From JAUZRW01 sp034437755 (GTDB lineage Bacteria > Chloroflexota > Anaerolineae > Aggregatilineales > Phototrophicaceae): a DNA stretch of 64,000 bases. This document shows, piece by piece, positions 52,839 to 59,942 of the stretch; positions within the stretch are counted from its first letter, which is position 1, and every line of letters starts with the position of its first letter. The position numbers and the translations under genes were made by a program. The stretch covers positions 3,334-67,333 of the forward strand of contig DAOTTV010000051.1 of NCBI GenBank assembly GCA_034437755.1, given 5' to 3'. The notes beneath the pieces were generated by a model. The model was not told the DNA's origin and ran no database searches. It worked only from the letters and a program-made list of their open reading frames with translations.

Positions 52839-52958
52839 TAACTACTCAGCCCTCACCCTAAGTCCCTCTCCTGACCGCCTATGTGGCTAGGAGAGGGACT
52901 TCAACCGTGCTTGTCTTGAGGGCAGAAGCTGGCGTAAATCAATTGACCTGAGTAGTTA
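52839..52958 (-). mobile_element. MITE-like element, copy B
   Basis: A 120-bp non-coding element with perfect 9-bp terminal inverted repeats ACTACTCAG / CTGAGTAGT, flanked by TA on both sides, and an internal perfect inverted repeat AGTCCCTCTCCT / AGGAGAGGGACT. It is the reverse-complement counterpart of 44988-45109. No gene is seen in the rest of the 52689-53103 spacer. Confidence 0.78.
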
Positions 52959-53103
52959 CATGGACACACTATGGCTCACCATTACAATCCGTTAGAACTT
53001 GGATCACAGAAAACACCCTCTGCCGATTATTCTATAATAGTCATCTACTATAACAGTCTATACAATACCTCGAGTTAAGATATAAAAACCTAAGGATAGA
53101 GAC

Positions 53104-53538
53104 ATGACAACCAAAACAATTATGCTGGTTGATGACATCAAGACAAATTTAGAATTATTAGAGGACATCATGACAATGGGTAACTATCGCGTGATTAAAG
53201 CAACATCAGGAGCAGAAGCACTAGCGTTATTAGAAGACGAAACGCCTGATATTTTCGCACTAGATGTGATGATGCCAGAGATGAGCGGTTTTGAGTTGTG
53301 CGAGCATATCAAAGCCAAAGATCGCTTCAAGGAAACTCCTGTGATATTCATCAGCGCTTACTATGATCGAGAAGAGAAAAAACGTGCAGAAACATTGGGC
53401 GTGACGGAATACATCGCCAAGCCTTACAGCGTGACAGATGTCCTGACGCGCGTCAACCACCTGATTGAGCAATCAAGTCGATATATAAACAACAAAAATA
53501 AAGATAACAATCAAGGTGACCAAACATCTTCAAATTAA
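53104..53538 (+). CDS. Single-domain response regulator (receiver)
   Basis: A 144-residue protein consisting of one receiver domain and a short Asn/Asp-rich tail. The acidic pocket is LVDDIKTN, the phosphoacceptor Asp is in FALDVMMPEMSG, and the conserved Ser and Lys are in FISAYY and IAKPY. With no output domain it probably acts by protein contact, like CheY or Spo0F. It is preceded by AAGGAT and followed by a 350-bp spacer and the PrimPol gene. No kinase is adjacent; the sensorless kinase at 7058 is a conceivable but unproven partner. Confidence 0.93.
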   Translation: MTTKTIMLVDDIKTNLELLEDIMTMGNYRVIKATSGAEALALLEDETPDIFALDVMMPEMSGFELCEHIKAKDRFKETPVIFISAYYDREEKKRAETLGVTEYIAKPYSVTDVLTRVNHLIEQSSRYINNKNKDNNQGDQTSSN

Positions 53539-53885
53539 ACAAAGACCAGAATCGTCAATAAATCACCAAATTTTCCGTACAAATTATACAGACTCATCAA
53601 TCCCGCTGAGAAAAATGGCGGGATTACTTGATACAAGCGACATTAATGTGGTATTCTTGGAAAGAAGTAAAGAGATACACAAGTGACCGGAATATTCTGC
53701 TAAAAGAGAGTGACGTGGTGTTTTGTAAGACTTTTTGCGAGGCAGTTTAAAAGCGTGTCCGAGTTGCACCCCGGTAGTCCTGCTAGAGACTAATGTAACT
53801 CGGACACTCCACAAATACCTGTTTGTACGAGATGTACGCACTAGGTTTTGCAAGTCACCTTGCTCTCACAAGGGAACATTAAACT
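53539..53885 (+). promoter_or_regulatory. Structured leader between the receiver and PrimPol genes
   Basis: A gene-free stretch with several inverted repeats: AATCCCGC/GCGGGATT (53599-53625), a perfect 11-bp pair GTGTCCGAGTT/AACTCGGACAC (53755-53807), and two overlapping small stems just before the PrimPol start, GCAAG/CTTGC (53850-53863) and CCTTG/CAAGG (53858-53873). The second small stem includes the AAGGG ribosome site, so the two could exclude each other. The first repeat may end transcription of the receiver gene. Confidence 0.5.
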
Positions 53886-55685
53886 ATGAACATTATACCG
53901 TATAACCCCACCAATATACAAGTCAGTATCACTGAGGAGAGTGATGATTCACTAAGTTGCGCTGATTTCCAGCAGATTTTAGGGAAATATAAGACCCCAC
54001 TCGTACGCGAAGCACAGCGACTTTATGACATGGGTTTGAACGTATTTCCGCAACCAATCGGGAAGAAAGGCGGTTACGCGTGGAAACGTCTCCAGTACAC
54101 TCGCCTCAATCGTGATGACCGTGACTTCGGCATTGAGACCCTATTCGCCGGATCAGCCAACCTTGCGATCATGTGCGGGCGCACTAGCAATAACCTCTTC
54201 GTTATCGACTGCGAGACGAAACCAGCACTCGCATATCATATGCAAAAAATGCAAGAGCGCAACATCCCACTGTGGGTGGTTGAGACCGTTCGGGGCGGTC
54301 ACATCTACCTGCGCGCTAGCAATGGCGAAGTCCACAACCAACAACTACAAGATGCCGAGATCAAAGGATGCAACGGCTATGTTCTAGCACCGCCATCGAT
54401 CCATCCAACCGGCGTACGCTACAAATGGGTAATACAAACGAGTGATGAAATACCGACTATCAACAGCTACAAGGTCGATTGGCTGATTGATGCCGATGGG
54501 TTGCCGACAAGCCTAGAGATTGATGATGACTACGACTATCGACCGGGGAAATGGTCGTATGATCCGATCTCGCCCAGTTCTAACCTCTCAAACAGGACAT
54601 GGGACTACATCAGGAATGGTCATACCATCGCCGAAGGAACACGCAATGATCGACTCTTCGCCGCCGCCTGTGATTTGCTAGGTAACCATTATACACCCAG
54701 CGAAGTTGAGAATATCCTGCTACCGATTGCACTCGCAAGCGGACTGAACACGTATGAGATTGAACAAACGCTACGCAGTGCGTCAAGTAAAGAACGTCAG
54801 CCGAGCCGACCTGAGACAAAAACAATTGATGAAAATCTCGTGTGGCGGTATGCACTCCTGTGGGGAACAAGCTACAAGTGGCACGGACGTACACAATCAA
54901 CTGATAGAGCCTTGTTTTTAGCACTTATTGAACGATGCCGCGTCGCCAGCAATGACCGTGATATTTTCAGAGCCAGCGTACGCGAATTAGCACAACTCGC
55001 CAAATTAGGCACAAATACTGTTCGTAAAAGCATCACAAGATTGACAAACCAAAATATCATCCAACGAGTTGGCAACGATAGGGGTAGTGGAGCTAATCTA
55101 TGGCAATTCAACTTAAAGATCATTGAACGAGGAAAGAAGCTAGAGTTGAATATGGATACAGTAAGTCTGCCCCCCCACTGGATAAGATATAGTGACTCTC
55201 TTTTCAATTCGGAGATTGTCGAGCGAGGCGCTTTAGGACATTCTGTGACATTCGTCTATCAGTATTTGCAAACCGCCGAAGTGCCGATGATGCCTTCTGC
55301 GATTGCAACTGTGCTTGGTTTATCGATCAATCAAATTAACTATGCGCTTCGTAAATTGCGCGATTTTGATCTGCTAGTACGACATTCAGTAGGGTGGTTC
55401 TGTAAAGGTATATCTCTGGCAGAGATTGAGACGCGAGTTTTTGCATGTGTACCGAACAAGCAAAAGAGCGATCGTCGTAAGCGACGTTTTGCCCGTGAGC
55501 GTCAGCGTTTTGCTGGGTATTTGATGCTTACGAGCCGTTATTATGCCGACGGTCATGCTTATTTGCAGGCGATTCGACGTGAGCAGGAGTGTCAAAAGCT
55601 CCTGTCTGATCCACTTGTGCAAGTGGGACTAGAGCTTGGTGGCGTGATTGCGCTGGAGTCAGGTGGCTATCTAGCATTGCGTTGA
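53886..55685 (+). CDS. Orphan PrimPol-type primase/polymerase with winged-helix modules
   Basis: A 599-residue protein with an N-terminal bifunctional primase-polymerase (PrimPol/AEP) domain like those of plasmid and phage replicases. After AQRLYDMGLNVFPQP (residues 43-57) come the catalytic D-x-E at Asp108/Glu110 in FVIDCET, the GGH motif at 137-139 (VRGGHIYLR), and NGYVLAPPSIHPTGVRYKW (163-181). No helicase domain follows. Instead there is a helical region, then two winged-helix-like modules at about 350-410 (SVRELAQLAKLGTNTVRKS) and 450-510 (SAIATVLGLSINQINYALRK), and a basic C-terminus. Base composition appears more AT-rich than the neighbours. It is probably a remnant or resident of an integrated element, or a domesticated replicase. 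Confidence 0.88.
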   Translation: MNIIPYNPTNIQVSITEESDDSLSCADFQQILGKYKTPLVREAQRLYDMGLNVFPQPIGKKGGYAWKRLQYTRLNRDDRDFGIETLFAGSANLAIMCGRTSNNLFVIDCETKPALAYHMQKMQERNIPLWVVETVRGGHIYLRASNGEVHNQQLQDAEIKGCNGYVLAPPSIHPTGVRYKWVIQTSDEIPTINSYKVDWLIDADGLPTSLEIDDDYDYRPGKWSYDPISPSSNLSNRTWDYIRNGHTIAEGTRNDRLFAAACDLLGNHYTPSEVENILLPIALASGLNTYEIEQTLRSASSKERQPSRPETKTIDENLVWRYALLWGTSYKWHGRTQSTDRALFLALIERCRVASNDRDIFRASVRELAQLAKLGTNTVRKSITRLTNQNIIQRVGNDRGSGANLWQFNLKIIERGKKLELNMDTVSLPPHWIRYSDSLFNSEIVERGALGHSVTFVYQYLQTAEVPMMPSAIATVLGLSINQINYALRKLRDFDLLVRHSVGWFCKGISLAEIETRVFACVPNKQKSDRRKRRFARERQRFAGYLMLTSRYYADGHAYLQAIRREQECQKLLSDPLVQVGLELGGVIALESGGYLALR

Positions 55686-55708
55686 GGGTGTGATAATTGC
55701 TCACACCC
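55686..55708. terminator. Bidirectional terminator
   Basis: GGGTGTGA (55686-55693) and TCACACCC (55701-55708) form an 8-bp stem with a 7-nt loop between the convergent PrimPol and binding-protein genes. Confidence 0.6.
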
Positions 55709-55724
55709 CCTACAATTGCACCAC

Positions 55725-56837
55725 TTATTCGGCATCATTGTCTAGCGTCACGTCGGTTTCAATATTGCCTGAGACGAGACCTTCTAGCACGTCTTGCATG
55801 TCGCTGCGGATGTTCTCGGGCACATCGCTCTCATGCGGCGATGCAATGCCGACACCCCCGCGTGCCGCATCTAAACGATAAATGCCGCCACCGGGGAAGT
55901 TGTCGTAGTTGCGTTCTGCGAGTAAGGCGATCATATCATATACCCCTTGATCGACACGCTTGAGTGCGCTGGCGATGATGTATTCTGATCCATCGACATT
56001 GCCACCATCAAAGGTTGTGAAGTACTCGTCTTGATCAACCCCGATGACGTAAATCTCCTGCTGTGCCGCATGAACGATCGCCGCTGATCCTAGTTGACCA
56101 CCAGCGCCGAAGATCACGCTTGCACCGGCTTCGATGAAGATTTCAGCATCTTCGATGCCAGCCTCAGCATCGCTGAAACTATCGTTATAAGCGCCGAGAA
56201 TATTCGTACCAATCTCCCAATCAGAATTGATATAAAGCGCACCCTGTTCATATCCTTTGCGGAAGTGTTCGACGGCGGGTATCGCCATGCCATAAACGCC
56301 TGCGATGATGTCGCTATCTTCTTCATTAGCCATCAGCGCGGCGAGCGCCCCTACTAGAAAACCGGCTTCGTCCTCACTGAAGACCACGCCGACGTAATTC
56401 TCCGGCACATCATCTAGACCGGATACATCCTGATCAATACCGATGAAATATACGTCAGGATTATTGCGGGCGCCGGTTATCGCGTCATCTTGCTGGGGAA
56501 AGCCGACGTTGACGATGACATCCGCGTCTTGCTCAAGACAAGTTTCGATGTTGTCGCTGTAGGTGTCCTCTTCGCTGGATTGCAAGATAATCGGATCGTT
56601 TAGATCATAATCATCGATTACTGCCAGCATACCCTCATATGCGAACTGGTTGAAACCGCCGTCGTTCAAATCGCTCAAATCTGTGACCAGACACGTCGTA
56701 AGCGGCGGAAACGGGGTTGCGGTTGGTACGGGTGTTTCGGTGGGCATCGGTGTGGGGGTGGCGGGGTCTGTCGTACACGCGATCAGAACAATCATCAGTG
56801 TGAGGCTCAATAAAGTGATCGGGATACGATGGCGCAT
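55725..56837 (-). CDS. BMP family nucleoside-binding lipoprotein
   Basis: A 370-residue lipoprotein (lipobox LIAC, Cys21) followed by a Thr/Pro linker and a BMP/PnrA-type periplasmic-binding domain: VTDLSDLNDGGFNQFAYEG, DVIVNVGF, YVGVVFSEDEAGFLVGALAA and GAGGQLGSAAIV. BMP proteins bind purine nucleosides. ATG 56837 has AGGAGG seven bases upstream. It is a close paralogue of the next gene upstream on the minus strand (56996-58114). Both are divergent from an ABC ATPase and two permeases. Confidence 0.93.
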   Translation of the reverse strand: MRHRIPITLLSLTLMIVLIACTTDPATPTPMPTETPVPTATPFPPLTTCLVTDLSDLNDGGFNQFAYEGMLAVIDDYDLNDPIILQSSEEDTYSDNIETCLEQDADVIVNVGFPQQDDAITGARNNPDVYFIGIDQDVSGLDDVPENYVGVVFSEDEAGFLVGALAALMANEEDSDIIAGVYGMAIPAVEHFRKGYEQGALYINSDWEIGTNILGAYNDSFSDAEAGIEDAEIFIEAGASVIFGAGGQLGSAAIVHAAQQEIYVIGVDQDEYFTTFDGGNVDGSEYIIASALKRVDQGVYDMIALLAERNYDNFPGGGIYRLDAARGGVGIASPHESDVPENIRSDMQDVLEGLVSGNIETDVTLDNDAE

Positions 56838-56934
56838 GGGCAATCCTCCTAGTGCTTATCATGAGTTTAAGCTGAGACTATTACATCGTAGCTTATCGCA
56901 TCCAGGTCGATATTCCCACTATTCCTACAAAAAT

Positions 56935-56963
56935 TAACAAAAACCCTGCCGATGGGGCAGGGT
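56935..56963 (-). terminator. Terminator between the two BMP genes
   Basis: On the minus strand, ACCCTGCC and GGCAGGGT (56943-56950 and 56956-56963) pair around a 5-nt loop and are followed by TTTTGTTAATTTTTG. It ends the upstream BMP transcript, so the two paralogues may be expressed at different levels. Confidence 0.8.
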
Positions 56964-56995
56964 CTTGATACGATATTAATCTGACAGCGTGTGCT

Positions 56996-58114
56996 TTAAC
57001 CGTCAGCTTCTTCGGTCGCTTCCATGTCCGGGGCTTCTTCTTCCATATCCTCGTCCATGTCATCTTCTTCCAGCAGATCACCGCTGACGGGGTCAACGCC
57101 GGTGCTGATGTCGCCTTCAATCAAGCCTTCGAGGATTTCTTCAACTTCGTCGTAGAATTCTTCCGGCACATCGGCTTCATGCGGGGGTGCAAAGCCAACA
57201 CCACCACGCTCAGCGTCGAGCAGGTAGTTGTTACCACCGGGGAATTCATCCATTTCACCCTCGACCAGCACGGCAACCATGTCATACACGCCCTGATCCA
57301 CGCGCTTCAGTGCGCTGGAAATGAGGAAATCTGATCCTTCAGCCTCACCACCGCCAAAGGTTGTGAAGTATTCGTCCTGATCCACACCGATGACGTACAC
57401 GCCTTGTGATGCGGCTTCGCTGATAGCGGCAGACCCTAGCGGGCCACCAGCGCCGAAGATCACGCTTGCGCCTTCACCGATGAACTGCTCAGCGTCCGAG
57501 ACACCCTTCGCCAGATCATCGAAGCTGTCGTTGTAAATACCGAGGATATTGGTGCCGATTTCCCATTCTGGATTGATGTAGAGCGCACCTTGTTCGTAGC
57601 CATTGCGGAAGCGCTTCACTGCCGGCACGTCAATGCCATAAACGCCAGCGATGACATCGCTATCTTCTGAGTTTGCAACCAATGCCGCCAGCGCACCTAC
57701 GAGGAAGCCGGATTGATCTTCGCGGAATTGCAGACCGACGAAGTTCTCAGGGCCATCTTGCAGGAATTGATCGACACCGACGAAGAATACATCGGGGTTT
57801 TCCTCAGCGGCGACGGCCGTTGCATCTTGCAACAGGAAACCGACGGTCACGATGACATCGAAGCCTTCGTCGAGGCAGGTCGACAGGTTTGCTTCGTAGT
57901 CTGCTTCTGATTCGGTCTCGATAAAGCTATACTCGAGGTCATAATCGGCGGCGACATCCAGCGCACCTTCGTGGGCATATTCATTGAATGTGCCATCGTT
58001 GACGCGACCGACATCCGTAATCAGGCAGACACTTTCAATGTCTTCTTGTGCGAGCGAAGGCGCGACGCTGATCAGCAACGCGAACACGACAAATAGTAAT
58101 CCAAACTTTCTCAC
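56996..58114 (-). CDS. BMP family nucleoside-binding protein, second copy
   Basis: A 372-residue exported protein. The signal peptide appears to be of the cleaved type (VFALLISVAPSLAQ), with no lipobox, unlike its neighbour. The binding domain is highly similar to 55725-56837: ITDVGRVNDGTFNEYAHEG, FREDQSGFLVGALAALVAN, GAGGPLGSAAIS and VIGVDQDEYFTTFGGG. It ends with an acidic tail of Asp/Glu/Met residues (about 345-372). It starts with GTG behind GGAG. This is likely the main free-diffusing binding protein for the importer encoded on the other strand. Confidence 0.93.
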   Translation of the reverse strand: MRKFGLLFVVFALLISVAPSLAQEDIESVCLITDVGRVNDGTFNEYAHEGALDVAADYDLEYSFIETESEADYEANLSTCLDEGFDVIVTVGFLLQDATAVAAEENPDVFFVGVDQFLQDGPENFVGLQFREDQSGFLVGALAALVANSEDSDVIAGVYGIDVPAVKRFRNGYEQGALYINPEWEIGTNILGIYNDSFDDLAKGVSDAEQFIGEGASVIFGAGGPLGSAAISEAASQGVYVIGVDQDEYFTTFGGGEAEGSDFLISSALKRVDQGVYDMVAVLVEGEMDEFPGGNNYLLDAERGGVGFAPPHEADVPEEFYDEVEEILEGLIEGDISTGVDPVSGDLLEEDDMDEDMEEEAPDMEATEEADG

Positions 58115-58403
58115 GATTTTTTCTCCTAAATGTGAAGATACGAAGTAAATGTTAAGTGAATTTTAGGAACACCTTACACAATCTATCGCGTTTTCCAGAA
58201 TTTTCAAGGAATAATTGTCAGACTTAAGAAATTTCTGATGGTAAATGGTTGCTATGCGATGTCTCATCAATTCACAATCATACTCCCGTGTATATTAGCG
58301 GGGGATACGTTATAATCGCACGCGACCAAATTGATCGTTCAGGACTCATAATCACCTGTGTGACAGTTAGCAGGGGTTATTCATTCATTCTGGAGCCATA
58401 ATT

Positions 58404-59942
58404 GTGCCAACAAATACGCCTGTTCTGGAAGTGCGCGACGTGACCAAACGTTTTCCCGGGGTACTCGCAAACGACCGGATTAACTTAACGTTGTACCCAG
58501 GAAATGTGCTCGGGTTGCTCGGCGAAAATGGCGCGGGCAAAAGCACACTCATGAATATCATTTACGGCTTATATCAGCCGGATGAAGGACAAATCCTCAT
58601 CAAAGGGCAACCGGTCGAAATCCACAGCCCCAATGATGCGATTGCGGCAGGCATCGGCATGGTGCATCAGCACTTCCAGCTGGTGGATGTCCTCACCGTG
58701 ACTGAAAATGTGATGCTCGGCAATGAGACGGTGAGCGGCGCGTTTTTGGATCGTCGTCGGGCCCGACAACGAATCATCGCGATTTCGCAGGAATACGACC
58801 TGAAAGTCAATCCGGATGCGCTCATTCAGGATTTATCGGTTGGTGTCCAACAGCGCGTTGAAATCATCAAAGCCCTGTATCGCGATGCCGAGATTCTAAT
58901 TCTCGATGAACCGACGGCAGTCCTCACCCCACAGGAGGCACGCAGCTTATTCCGTATTATTCAGAAGCTACTCGGTCGCGGTGTGAGCATCATCTTCATC
59001 AGTCATAAGCTGAAGGAAATCATCGAAATTTGCGACCATGTAACTGTCTTGCGGCGCGGGGCCGTCGCCGGACAAGCCAACCCCAAAGAATCGACCACGC
59101 AATCGCTCGCATCGCTGATGGTCGGGCGCGATGTCGTCCTTGAAGTCGAGAAGACGCGCGGCGAAGGCACAGAAACCGTGATGCACATCAAAGATTTGCA
59201 CGTCAATGATGAGCGCGGTGTACCGGCGGTCGAAGGCGTAACGCTTGACATTCGCGCCGGCGAAATTCTTGGCGTGGCAGGGGTGCAGGGCAACGGACAA
59301 ACCGAACTGGTAGAAGCAATTACCGGTCTACGTGGTGTCGAAGCCGGTCAGGTCATCTTGATGGGGCAGACGATCACCAATGCCTCGCCGCGCACGATCA
59401 CGGATATGGGCGTGTCGCACGTCCCTGAGGATCGCCAGCGCATGGGGATGATCGCGCCTTTCAAGGTGATGTTCAACATGGTCTTGAATAACTACCACAA
59501 AGCGCCGTTCTCACGCGGAGGCATCGTCGATGAAGATGCCATTGCCGAGCAAGCGCAGATGCTCGTCGAACGATACGACGTGCGCCCGCCACACATTCAC
59601 ACCCACATCGGTGGCTTATCCGGCGGCAATCAGCAAAAGGTGATCGTCGCGCGTGAGTTCTCGCGCCCGTCACGCCTGCTGATTATCGCGCAACCGACAC
59701 GCGGGCTGGATGTGGGATCGATCGAATTCATCCACAAACAAATCGTCAAGATGCGCGATGAGGGCACGGCGGTTCTACTCGTTTCCTCTGAGCTTGACGA
59801 AGTCCTGAGCCTGTCCGATCGCGTCGCTGTCATGTTCGATGGCAAGATCATTGATGTGTTGCCAATCGAAGCCGCCGACCGCGATACCGTTGGTCTGCGG
59901 ATGGCAGGGAGCATGAATCAACAGGAAGGGAGCGATACATGA
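58404..59942 (+). CDS. BMP-type nucleoside ABC importer ATPase
   Basis: A 512-residue ATPase with two ABC cassettes, as in the NupA/YufO and RbsA type. The first Walker A is GENGAGKSTLMN, with signature LSVGVQQRVEIIKAL and Walker B ILILDEPTAVLTP. The second cassette begins around residue 265 with a degenerate P-loop, GVQGNGQTEL, and carries LSGGNQQKVIVAREFSR. It starts with GTG after GGAG, 290 bp from the divergent BMP gene, and overlaps the first permease gene by 4 bp. It energises purine-nucleoside uptake. Confidence 0.95.
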   Translation: MPTNTPVLEVRDVTKRFPGVLANDRINLTLYPGNVLGLLGENGAGKSTLMNIIYGLYQPDEGQILIKGQPVEIHSPNDAIAAGIGMVHQHFQLVDVLTVTENVMLGNETVSGAFLDRRRARQRIIAISQEYDLKVNPDALIQDLSVGVQQRVEIIKALYRDAEILILDEPTAVLTPQEARSLFRIIQKLLGRGVSIIFISHKLKEIIEICDHVTVLRRGAVAGQANPKESTTQSLASLMVGRDVVLEVEKTRGEGTETVMHIKDLHVNDERGVPAVEGVTLDIRAGEILGVAGVQGNGQTELVEAITGLRGVEAGQVILMGQTITNASPRTITDMGVSHVPEDRQRMGMIAPFKVMFNMVLNNYHKAPFSRGGIVDEDAIAEQAQMLVERYDVRPPHIHTHIGGLSGGNQQKVIVAREFSRPSRLLIIAQPTRGLDVGSIEFIHKQIVKMRDEGTAVLLVSSELDEVLSLSDRVAVMFDGKIIDVLPIEAADRDTVGLRMAGSMNQQEGSDT

